Shown here one piece after another: positions 16,570-23,812 of a stretch of DNA of 57,625 nt (positions within the stretch are counted from its first letter, which is position 1; every line of letters begins with the position of its first letter). The translations under genes and the position numbers were made by a program. The notes beneath the pieces were generated by a model, which made no database searches, was not told the DNA's origin, and worked only from the letters and a program-made list of their open reading frames with translations. Origin of the DNA: Mesorhizobium waimense (lineage in GTDB: Bacteria > Pseudomonadota > Alphaproteobacteria > Rhizobiales > Rhizobiaceae); contig NZ_QZWZ01000037.1 in assembly GCF_003601975.1 (NCBI RefSeq), forward strand, positions 1 through 57,625, in the 5' to 3' direction.

Positions 16570-18618
16570 ATGGCTGCGATTGCTCTTCCTGGCGATTGGA
16601 CCGGACAGTACAAAGGATCGGAGCTGAACCTCTCCAGTTTCAAGCTCTCCTTTTCCGACGAGTTCAATACGATGGATGTCGTGCCGAACAACGGCACCGG
16701 CAAGTGGTTCGCGCCTGTGCATGCCCCCTATGGGGCCGCCACGTTCATGTCGCCGGTGGGAGCAACGAACCCGTTCTCCGTCTCTGACGGGCAGCTGACC
16801 ATTACCATGAAGCAGGTGGACGGCGTCTGGCAGTCGGGAACGATGCAAACGGTCAACAGTGCCGGCCAGGGTTTCGCGCAAGAGTACGGGTACTTCGAAA
16901 TGCGCGCCGCCTTTCACGGCGGGGCGGGAGCCTGGCCGGCTTTCTGGATGCTGTCGCCCGATCAGACTGTGCCACGCGTCGAGGTCGACATCGTTGAAGC
17001 GTATGGCGGCGATCCCGATGGTCATCACCAGGCGGTGCACTTGAGCAATAAGGAAAGCCACGCTTCGAAAGGCAACTATACGGGCCTCGCCGGTTCGATG
17101 TTTGACGGGGCGTTTCACACCTACGGCGCGAGGATCACGACGGACTGGATCACCGTGTACTATGACGGCAAGGAGCTGAGCCGCTTTCCAATGAGCGAGT
17201 TCTTCCGTACGCCGCTCTATATGGTGGCCTCGCTTGCCATGAATCCCCTTGAGGTCGAGCGGGCGTCCGGCACGTACAGCATGGTCGTCGACTACGTGCG
17301 CGCCTATGCCGCGCCGGACGTGATGGAGCAGCACCTGACCGGGACGGATGCGGCGGATATCCTGAACGGCGCCAGCTTTGATGACGTTCTGGACGGGGGA
17401 GCTGGTGCTGACAAAATGTCCGGCGGTTTCGGCAACGATACCTACCGCGTCGACAACGCATTCGACGTAGTCATTGAGGCTGCCGGCGCCGGCATCGATC
17501 TGGTCATCACCTCGATGACGTATTCGCTGTCCGGCCAGCAAATAGAGCAGCTCACGCTCACCGGCGTTGCCGACATCGACGCGATGGGTAACGAACTCGA
17601 CAACACGCTGGTCGGCAACGCCGGCAGGAACCTGCTCTCCGGTTTGTCCGGCGACGACGCCCTGCGGGGCGGCGCCGGAGCCGATCGGCTCGACGGCGGA
17701 GTCGGAATCGACAAGATGGAGGGCGGCGCAGGCAACGATACCTACTATGTTGACAATGCGCTCGACCGCGTGATCGAGGGCGACGCGGCGGGCAACGACC
17801 GGGTATTCAGCTCGATCACCTATTCACTGCCCCGCCATGTCGAAAATATGACTCTCATGGGCGTCGCCAACATCAACGCCCAAGGCAATTCTTCCGACAA
17901 CGAGCTGACCGGGAACAATGGGAACAACCGGTTATATAGCTATGATGGCGCGGACCGGCTCGATGGCAGGAGCGGGGCCGACCTGTTGAATGGCGGTGCC
18001 GGCAACGATACCTATTATGTGGACAATGTACTGGACAACGTCATCGACGAAGCGGGCCTCGACCAGATTTTCAGCTCGGTCACGTACTCACTGGCGGTCG
18101 ATCGCCGGGAGGTAGAAAATCTGCGTCTGACCGGCAATGCCGACGCCGGAGCCAAGGGAAATTCCCTCGACAACGTACTCGATGGCAACGACAGCGACAA
18201 CAAGATGGACGGCGGCCGAGGCAATGATACCGTGCTTGGGCAGGGTGGCAACGATGCACTAGTCGGCGGCCTGGGTATTGACCAGCTTACTGGTGGCGCC
18301 GGTAACGATTCCTTCATTTTCAGCGCGCCGCTCTCAGTGGCCAACCGCGACATCATGACGGATTTCAACCATTCGGCCGACTCAATCAGGCTCCAAAATG
18401 CGTATATGGAGGCGCTTGGAGCCACCACCGGAGCCCTCGACCCAGACTACTTCTTCGCTGGAACCAGCGCCCACGACGCCGACGACCACATCATCTATAA
18501 CAAGGTTACGGGTGAGTTGTTTTACGATTCCAACGGAATTGCAGCAGGTGGCGTGACACAGCTCGCGACGCTGACGAACAGGCCGACGCTGCTCGCCGAC
18601 GATTTTTTCGTGATCTGA
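16570..18618 (+). CDS. Secreted family 16 glycoside hydrolase with RTX calcium-binding repeats (ExsH-like)
   Basis: The 682-residue product joins an N-terminal GH16 beta-glucanase domain (about 20-260) to a C-terminal array of RTX repeats (about 270-600, many GGAGND-type nonapeptides such as LNGGAGNDTYYVDN). The catalytic motif is intact: EVDIVE with E138 as nucleophile, D140, and E143 as acid/base. There is no N-terminal signal peptide, which fits export by a type I secretion system through the C-terminal signal, as known for ExsH of Sinorhizobium and PlyA/PlyB of Rhizobium, which cut acidic exopolysaccharide. No type I secretion genes lie in the window. I chose the ATG at 16570 (MAAIALPGDWTGQYKG), preceded by AACGAGGA; the frame is open back to 16495. 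Confidence 0.88.
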   Translation: MAAIALPGDWTGQYKGSELNLSSFKLSFSDEFNTMDVVPNNGTGKWFAPVHAPYGAATFMSPVGATNPFSVSDGQLTITMKQVDGVWQSGTMQTVNSAGQGFAQEYGYFEMRAAFHGGAGAWPAFWMLSPDQTVPRVEVDIVEAYGGDPDGHHQAVHLSNKESHASKGNYTGLAGSMFDGAFHTYGARITTDWITVYYDGKELSRFPMSEFFRTPLYMVASLAMNPLEVERASGTYSMVVDYVRAYAAPDVMEQHLTGTDAADILNGASFDDVLDGGAGADKMSGGFGNDTYRVDNAFDVVIEAAGAGIDLVITSMTYSLSGQQIEQLTLTGVADIDAMGNELDNTLVGNAGRNLLSGLSGDDALRGGAGADRLDGGVGIDKMEGGAGNDTYYVDNALDRVIEGDAAGNDRVFSSITYSLPRHVENMTLMGVANINAQGNSSDNELTGNNGNNRLYSYDGADRLDGRSGADLLNGGAGNDTYYVDNVLDNVIDEAGLDQIFSSVTYSLAVDRREVENLRLTGNADAGAKGNSLDNVLDGNDSDNKMDGGRGNDTVLGQGGNDALVGGLGIDQLTGGAGNDSFIFSAPLSVANRDIMTDFNHSADSIRLQNAYMEALGATTGALDPDYFFAGTSAHDADDHIIYNKVTGELFYDSNGIAAGGVTQLATLTNRPTLLADDFFVI

Positions 18619-18626
18619 TCCGGCGC

Positions 18627-18681
18627 CTACAGCGGTGCGCGTGAAAATGAGATCACGCGCACCGCTGTAGCTTCTTGTTTG
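18627..18681 (+). terminator. Strong rho-independent terminator after the GH16-RTX gene
   Basis: An 18 bp perfect stem (CTACAGCGGTGCGCGTGA at 18627-18644 with its complement at 18653-18670) closes an 8-base loop and is followed by CTTCTTGTTT. It starts 9 bp after the stop codon. Confidence 0.8.
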
Positions 18682-18855
18682 CGCATCGCTTTGTTCGAAA
18701 AGCCGGTGACCACTTTTCGAGCGCTGCTCTAGACTAAGAGACGGTTCGCCTGGTGGAGAACGAACGACCGCTTTGCATCATCGGCACCGGGCGTTCACAG
18801 ATGTCGCCTCGCACGTCAGCTGTTGGCGCAACCGCGACCTCAGCGTGGCATCAGC

Positions 18856-18922
18856 AATGTCCGCCTGTGGTAGGCGGTCAAGTCGGTCGGAATGACCGAC
18901 ATGCTGCGCAAAGCTGCCGTTC
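18856..18922 (+). repeat. Dispersed ~67 bp repeat, copy 3
   Basis: AATGTCCGCCTGTGG opens the copy, and GACCGACATGCTGCGCAAAG then CTGCCGTTC closes it. The middle is more diverged than in other copies. A second shared motif follows 33 bp later at 18956. Confidence 0.6.
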
Positions 18923-18955
18923 ACAGCAGTTCGATCAGAATCTGGTGGGCTTGCT

Positions 18956-18978
18956 ATGCTGACATTGTGGCTAATTAA
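18956..18978 (+). repeat. 23 bp motif shared with 30881-30903
   Basis: ATGCTGACATTGTGGCTAAT plus TAA here and ATGCTAACATTGTGGCTAAT plus TAA at 30881 differ at one base. In both places it lies shortly downstream of a copy of the 67 bp repeat. Confidence 0.65.
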
Positions 18979-19112
18979 ACGCGGCGCCATCGCGGCGAAA
19001 ACTGCCCGATAAAGCGCTAAGCGGCTTTGTCCGAAGTTTGATCCGGAATGACCGGAGCTTGGACCGGAAGCAGACGGTCCCGTTCTGGAACGAACTAGCC
19101 GGAAAGGTGCCA

Positions 19113-20021
19113 TCACGACACGTCATACTGCTGCGCCAGCGAGGCGAAAAGCTGGTCGGCGAAACGGGCAGCGGCCACCGGTAGGGTGCGGCCCTTGAGT
19201 TGGCCGACATAGAGCATGCCAGCGGGCACGTCGCGCGGGTCGAGCGGCCGGGAGATCATGTCACCGGTCATCGTTTGGTGGGACAGGCCAATTGGGAAAT
19301 GGAAGGTGATGATATCCTCCGAGATAGCGTGGTTGCGCAGGAATTCGAAGCTGTCCGACTGAATCACCGGCTCCAGCTGCAGCGATGACGATTGTGCCCC
19401 GATGTCGAGCAGGTAGCGCACGCCGTAACTTGATGTGGGAAGCGCGATTGGATAGTCGAGGCAAGCGCGCAACCGCACCGTCTCGTGAGAAGCCAGCGGA
19501 TGATCGGGCCGCATAACCGCATGCACCGGCTGGTGCACCCGCATCAGCGTCATGAAAGCAGCCAGCCGGGTTGGCTCGTAGACGATGGCGATGTCGGCCG
19601 TGTGATCGACCAAGGCGCGCTCGGCCTCCTCCCGGTCGCGAAGGTGCACTCCGAAGGTCACATTCGGATGTTCCTTGCGGTAGAGTGAGATCTGCATCGG
19701 CAGATGGTAGGGCAATAGCGCCTGGCTGCAGGCGATCGCCACATGGCCGGCCCGGGCGCCAGCAAGGTCTGCAATCTGCGATTTCAGGTGCTCCATATCG
19801 GATAACTGGTTGCGCATGTGATGCACTAGAAGTTCGCCGGCGCTGGACAATCGCACGCCGTGAGGCAGTCGCTCGAAAATCGCAACGCCCAGTTCGGCCT
19901 CCATCGCCAATATACGCCGGTTGAGCGCCGTCGAGGTTATGGCGAGCAATTCCGCGGCGGCGCGGATCGAACCGGTGTTGGCCACCACATTGATATAGTG
20001 AGCGGAGTTCAGGTAACGCAT
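19113..20021 (-). CDS. LysR-family transcriptional regulator
   Basis: The 302-residue protein has an N-terminal winged helix (about 3-62; INVVANTGSIRAAAELLAIT is the recognition region) and a LysR substrate-binding domain (about 90-295). The ATG at 20021 is chosen because GGAGG lies six bases ahead; the open frame runs 49 codons further upstream without a good start. It is divergent from the small cysteine-rich gene at 20235, with an AT-rich 213 bp gap containing a palindrome, so it probably controls that gene and itself. The inducer is unknown. Confidence 0.88.
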   Translation of the reverse strand: MRYLNSAHYINVVANTGSIRAAAELLAITSTALNRRILAMEAELGVAIFERLPHGVRLSSAGELLVHHMRNQLSDMEHLKSQIADLAGARAGHVAIACSQALLPYHLPMQISLYRKEHPNVTFGVHLRDREEAERALVDHTADIAIVYEPTRLAAFMTLMRVHQPVHAVMRPDHPLASHETVRLRACLDYPIALPTSSYGVRYLLDIGAQSSSLQLEPVIQSDSFEFLRNHAISEDIITFHFPIGLSHQTMTGDMISRPLDPRDVPAGMLYVGQLKGRTLPVAAARFADQLFASLAQQYDVS

Positions 20022-20148
20022 CGGCAGCCTCCGGCATGACCGCTGCAATTCTTGCAGCAGGCTGAACAAAACATAGCACAAGACAGCAGCACCGTCATCG
20101 ACATAATTAACTCTGTCGACATATGAGTGAAGAAGTATCTTCAAGCGA

Positions 20149-20170
20149 CATTGATTATTTAAAATCAATG
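20149..20170. promoter_or_regulatory. Inverted repeat, candidate LysR operator
   Basis: CATTGATT and AATCAATG form perfect 8 bp arms around ATTTAA in the divergent promoter region. GTCGACAT also occurs nearby at 20115 and TCGACATA at 20098. Size and position fit a LysR-type site, but no binding data can be inferred from sequence alone. Confidence 0.35.
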
Positions 20171-20234
20171 AAAGGTGAGATAATGGATTTGTTCCAGTTT
20201 CTTCAGTAAATCATTAATTAAAAAAGGAGAAACC

Positions 20235-20555
20235 ATGCGCTACATATCAATTGTAAGCTTAGCTTCTCTCGGTTTTGTTGCCATTGTGAATGTATCGGCG
20301 ATTGCCGCCGAGCAATGCAACGACACGGCCGAGTCATCCGGCCTACCAGGTTATACTCATCAATGTAGTGTGACTTCCAAGATCAATATCGATGAAAGCG
20401 TCCTAGCAGACGCCGGCGAGCATAAAAGCTGCGGTTCGGATTGTGCGCAAGTCTACAGTATGTGCAAGACCAGCAGGGGTAGAGACTGTCGCCAAGAATA
20501 CAAAACCTGTTCTTGGAAATGCGTCTTTGGTGCGGAAATAACGATTCGCCAGTAG
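20235..20555 (+). CDS. Small secreted eight-cysteine protein, function unknown
   Basis: The 106-residue product starts with a signal peptide ending at about residue 25 (SAIAA). The mature ~81 residues hold eight cysteines (C28, C44, C66, C70, C77, C85, C92, C96). The last six form a near-symmetric array, C-x3-C-x6-C-x7-C-x6-C-x3-C, which suggests a disulfide-locked helical hairpin. A strong GGAG ribosome site (AAAAAAGGAGAAACC) precedes the ATG. The gene and its upstream region are more AT-rich than the neighbours, a sign of transfer. I do not recognise the family. It is divergent from the LysR gene. Confidence 0.75.
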   Translation: MRYISIVSLASLGFVAIVNVSAIAAEQCNDTAESSGLPGYTHQCSVTSKINIDESVLADAGEHKSCGSDCAQVYSMCKTSRGRDCRQEYKTCSWKCVFGAEITIRQ

Positions 20556-20755
20556 AGAAAACCTGACATTTGAAATCTTTGTTCGGAATTCTTGTTGGGC
20601 GTTTAGTGCGCGAGTCGGGCGGATGCGCGCCGAAATTACCATCACTGTTTCGCCCGCCGACCGCTGCCGCCTTCTAGCTGTGGTCATATGGCATAAGGTC
20701 CTTGAACAGAGCTTGGTACGCCAAATGTCATGTTTCGATTGGCGAGTTCAACCGG

Positions 20756-20842
20756 TCAACGCAACACCGCTCGCAATCTATCAGCCGGCGTTTCGAAGCC
20801 CAAGGTTTTTCGGGGGCGTTGATTGAGCCGCAGGGCTATGGC
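20756..20842 (-). pseudogene. IS30-family transposase C-terminal remnant
   Basis: The minus strand reads ALRLNQRPRKTLGFETPADR then LRAVLR and a TGA at 20756-20758. LN.RPRKTLGF.TPA is the signature end of IS30-family transposases. Only about 28 codons remain. Confidence 0.7.
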
Positions 20843-20888
20843 GGACGTACGTGTTGGTTCGCCTGTGGGCGCTGAAGCGCCTTATCGT

Positions 20889-21437
20889 TCAGTCTCGCGG
20901 CACATAGATCATATGAACCGTATCGTCATCGATCAATGTGCTCGACACCAGTTGCAGCGGAGGCCTTGCCTCGTGGAAGAAAGGCTTGCCCCTGCCGAGC
21001 ACGAACGGCCTCACGTGCAGGTGATATTCCTCGATCAGGCCCAGCCTGGTCATAAGGCTGGCCAGTTCCGGACCGGAGACGCTCAGGGTACCGTCCGTGC
21101 GGGCCGAGATCTCGCGAATCTGCGTTTCAATATCGCAGGAGATGAGCGTGGCCTTCGGGCCGACCCCTGAAAGCGTGCTCGAAACGACCCATTTGGGCAG
21201 CTTGCGCCAGAGTGTCGCGAACTGGCGAAGCGAAGCATCCCATTCCGCGTGATCATCGTCCCAGTAGCGCATGACCTCGTACATCCGGCGGCCATACACA
21301 GCGCCGGCATGGTTGCGAATCGTCTCGATCCAGTAATCGAAGTGCTTCTGGCTTGGTGCGCCCATGACCAGATTTCCGGCAAGGTCATCGACATAGCCAT
21401 CGATGGAGACGTTCATTCCCAAGATAAGTTTGCCCAT
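20889..21437 (-). CDS. Dihydrofolate reductase-like (RibD C-terminal domain) family protein
   Basis: The 182-residue product matches the RibD-C/DHFR-like family (YyaP/YqjY type): an opening MGKLILGMNVSIDGYVDD, a central AVYGRRMYEVMRYW nucleotide-binding helix, and LSVSGPELASLMTRLGLIEE followed by VRPFVLGRGKPFF. These are NADPH-dependent reductases of unknown substrate. AGAAGGGGC precedes the ATG. Two direct repeats lie about 35-95 bp upstream and may bind a regulator, but no regulator gene is adjacent. Confidence 0.85.
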   Translation of the reverse strand: MGKLILGMNVSIDGYVDDLAGNLVMGAPSQKHFDYWIETIRNHAGAVYGRRMYEVMRYWDDDHAEWDASLRQFATLWRKLPKWVVSSTLSGVGPKATLISCDIETQIREISARTDGTLSVSGPELASLMTRLGLIEEYHLHVRPFVLGRGKPFFHEARPPLQLVSSTLIDDDTVHMIYVPRD

Positions 21438-21471
21438 GACCAGCCCCTTCTCATAGTGGGTTCACAGATTA

Positions 21472-21532
21472 AACTGCTTGTAGTTTGCAAGCGGTCAAAC
21501 GCTATCGCAACTGTTTGCAAATCGCAAGCGGT
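21472..21532. promoter_or_regulatory. Pair of 24 bp direct repeats upstream of the DHFR-like gene
   Basis: Bases 21472-21495 and 21509-21532 both begin AACTG and end GCAAGCGGT, with an internal TTTGCAA. They are spaced 37 bp apart, close to three and a half helix turns, in the presumed promoter. This looks like an operator pair. Confidence 0.35.
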
Positions 21533-21693
21533 ATGGAAGGAAGTGTTCATGCCGCAAACGAGCCCTGCGTTGTCCCATCAACCTTACACCTGAACAGTTG
21601 GGTGACTGGTGGCCTATCCGCTGACAGGAAGAGCTGGCGAGTACAAGACATCCGCTACCGGCGCACAGATGCCGTCACACAGAAAGCAATGTG

Positions 21694-21760
21694 GTGTCTG
21701 CTTTCGGGCAGAGGCAACGGCTGACTCTAAGACCGACATTGGGCGCATTGCTGCCATTCC
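21694..21760 (+). repeat. Dispersed ~67 bp repeat, copy 4
   Basis: GTGTCTGCTTTCGGGCAGAG starts the copy and GACCGACATTGGGCGC then GCTGCCATTCC ends it. It lies between the 5' region of the DHFR-like gene and the 3' end of the cyclase-hydrolase gene. Confidence 0.6.
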
Positions 21761-21840
21761 ATGGTCGCAAATGAAGGTCTCCAACGGGTCAAAAGCTTGC
21801 CGTAGAACTGGCAGTTCCAAAGTGGATCACCGGTCGTAAG

Positions 21841-23262
21841 CTACGCGACCGGATTGTGCATCGCCAGGAAGACAGCCGTTTCCTCGAAAAACTGGTCGTA
21901 GGCTGACGTGCCTTCAATGAGCACGTGGTTATTTCCCGGCAGTTCGACGAACATCGCCCCCGGAATGAGTTTTGCCATCAGGCGGCCCTCCTCGATCGGC
22001 ACGACGCGATCGCCCACGCAATGCAGCACGAGCGTTGGCACACGGACCCTCTTTGCCAGCTCTGTCACCTCAACTTTGCTGTTCATTTGCCAAAGTCGCA
22101 TCGCCGCCTCGGGGCTCGTGGCAATGCGCTGTAGTTCGTCAAAGCTCGCCATAATCTCATGTGGGGCGTCGGGGATGAACGTCGAAGTGAAGAAATGCCT
22201 GAAAACAGGATTCGGCGAGCCCCAGCCGTCGCGGATCATCATCGCCCCGGCTTCATATAGCTTCCTTTGGTCGAGACCCGGTCGCCTTAGCCGACCTCGG
22301 ACAAAACCACCCAGCAGGACGAGACATGTCACTTGCTCCGGATGCTCCACAGCATAGCGCACGGAAAAGGCGCAGGCTTGCGAGATGCCGAGAAGCGCGA
22401 ACCGATCCACCTGTGCAGCGGTCGCGACTGTGGACATGTCACCGGCCATTGCATCTTCCGATATAGTCTCAACCTCCCAGTCCGAGAGGCCGTTTCCGCG
22501 TTGATCGAACCGCACGAGATGGCAAAACTTGGCGAGCTTCGCGAGCATCGGACGCCAAATTGGACTGTGCCATTCATACTCAAGATGGTTCAGCCAGTTC
22601 GGACCCTTCAGCACCGGCGCTCCCTGGCCAATGCTGGCCCAAGCCAGTTGCACGCCGTCCGACGCCGTCGCGAACTGCACCCTCTGGTGCAGCGCCGCCT
22701 CGACAGGTCGAGTCGTCTGCAGCGCCGCGTCGGGCGTCCACTGCCAGACACGGATGGGTCGGGAGATGTTCTTTACCCGCTGGTTGCCCATGTCACGGAA
22801 GGGAACCTGGATCCGGTCCTCGACTGCCTGATGCACAATGTCCGAGACGCACACGCCGCCCGGCTTGGCGAGCCCCTCTAGCCGCGAGGCCACGTTTACG
22901 CCGTCGCCGAAGACGTCTCCGTCCTCGAACATGACGTCACCGAGATTGATCCCGACGCGGTAAAGGATTTGGGTGTTCTCAGGCTCACCGCTGTTCCGCT
23001 CCGCCATCGATCGTTGGATTTCGACAGCGCTCTCAACTGCCTCGACGACGCTCGCAAACTCGACGAGCAGGCCGTCGCCCGTGGTCTTGACGATATTGCC
23101 CCGATGCGCCGCGATCCTGGGCCTGACGACCTCACCAATATGTGCCCTCATGCGCGCAAGCGTGCCGGCTTCGTCCACCTCCATCATCCGGCTATAGCCG
23201 GAAACATCAGCGGCAAGGATCGCCGCAAGCTTCCGCTCGAAAGGGCCGGCCACGTCAACCAT
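21841..23262 (-). CDS. Class III adenylate cyclase fused to an alpha/beta hydrolase
   Basis: The 473-residue soluble protein has a class III cyclase domain (about 8-175) with metal aspartates D19 (ILAADVSGYSRMM) and D63 (KTTGDGLLVEF), K59, and the GVNVASRLEG motif, then an alpha/beta hydrolase domain (about 195-470). The hydrolase triad is readable as S294 (in LLGISQACAFS), D418 (HCVGDRVVP) and H446 (PGNNHVL). The nucleophile elbow is G-x-S-x-A, not the usual G-x-S-x-G. Such fusions occur in rhizobia, where the hydrolase may sense or process a small ligand; this is not established. It is divergent from the eight-GAF kinase operon, about 550 bp away. Confidence 0.88.
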   Translation of the reverse strand: MVDVAGPFERKLAAILAADVSGYSRMMEVDEAGTLARMRAHIGEVVRPRIAAHRGNIVKTTGDGLLVEFASVVEAVESAVEIQRSMAERNSGEPENTQILYRVGINLGDVMFEDGDVFGDGVNVASRLEGLAKPGGVCVSDIVHQAVEDRIQVPFRDMGNQRVKNISRPIRVWQWTPDAALQTTRPVEAALHQRVQFATASDGVQLAWASIGQGAPVLKGPNWLNHLEYEWHSPIWRPMLAKLAKFCHLVRFDQRGNGLSDWEVETISEDAMAGDMSTVATAAQVDRFALLGISQACAFSVRYAVEHPEQVTCLVLLGGFVRGRLRRPGLDQRKLYEAGAMMIRDGWGSPNPVFRHFFTSTFIPDAPHEIMASFDELQRIATSPEAAMRLWQMNSKVEVTELAKRVRVPTLVLHCVGDRVVPIEEGRLMAKLIPGAMFVELPGNNHVLIEGTSAYDQFFEETAVFLAMHNPVA

Positions 23263-23812
23263 ACCGCAGCGTACGGGTCGAGCAGTCCTTTTGTCGAGCT
23301 ACATTCCTAGCCACGCGCTTCGATGTGCTGCAGCGTTCAGATGCCAGGACCGTACGAGATCGATCGAGCTTCAAACTCATGGCAAGATGTCCGTTCATGG
23401 CACGACCAAGACCTCCAGCATGGTCACCCGCGATGTCTGCCTCTTGGTGGAGGCAAAGTCTGGCTCTATCGACATAAGGAGCGCTGCTGACTGGAACCTT
23501 TTGGGCCGTTAGCAGACCGGCAGCTTCTGGCGCACGGACCTGAAAAAGCGGACTTTCGGGTGTGGCGAACAGCGTCGTACCCTGACCCTTTCCTGACTTT
23601 CTAGAAACGCAGAGCGATGGCCGCTGAGCGTTCTGCGTTGACCTGGAATCGTTGGGGATTCCCAAATCAGCGGGATTTTGCTTCCACCGAGTTATGTCGA
23701 AAGCGGCAGGTACGCTCAAAAAGAGCGGCTCTTCGGTACACAGCCACCAGGCTCGAACCTGGTGGCGGCAAAAGTTGGACTATCGGTCGCCAAGCTTTTC
23801 CGGTCTAAGTTC
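23263..23812. other. Intergenic region between the divergent cyclase and kinase genes
   Basis: No supported gene. It holds a hairpin, CCACCAGG/CCTGGTGG at 23744-23765, and a stretch at 23517 (GACCGGCAGCTTCTGGCGCA) that also occurs in part at 3841. Promoters for both flanking genes should lie here. The kinase frame is open from 23678, but its first 45 codons do not look conserved. Confidence 0.4.

Noticed and set aside
23255..23719. 154-codon minus-strand frame between the cyclase and kinase genes
   Set aside because: No motif, no good ribosome site, and it starts inside the kinase frame region.
23744..23765. Hairpin resembling a tRNA T-arm (TTCGAGC loop on the minus strand)
   Set aside because: The loop and stem do not pair in the tRNA register, and no anticodon or acceptor arm is nearby.
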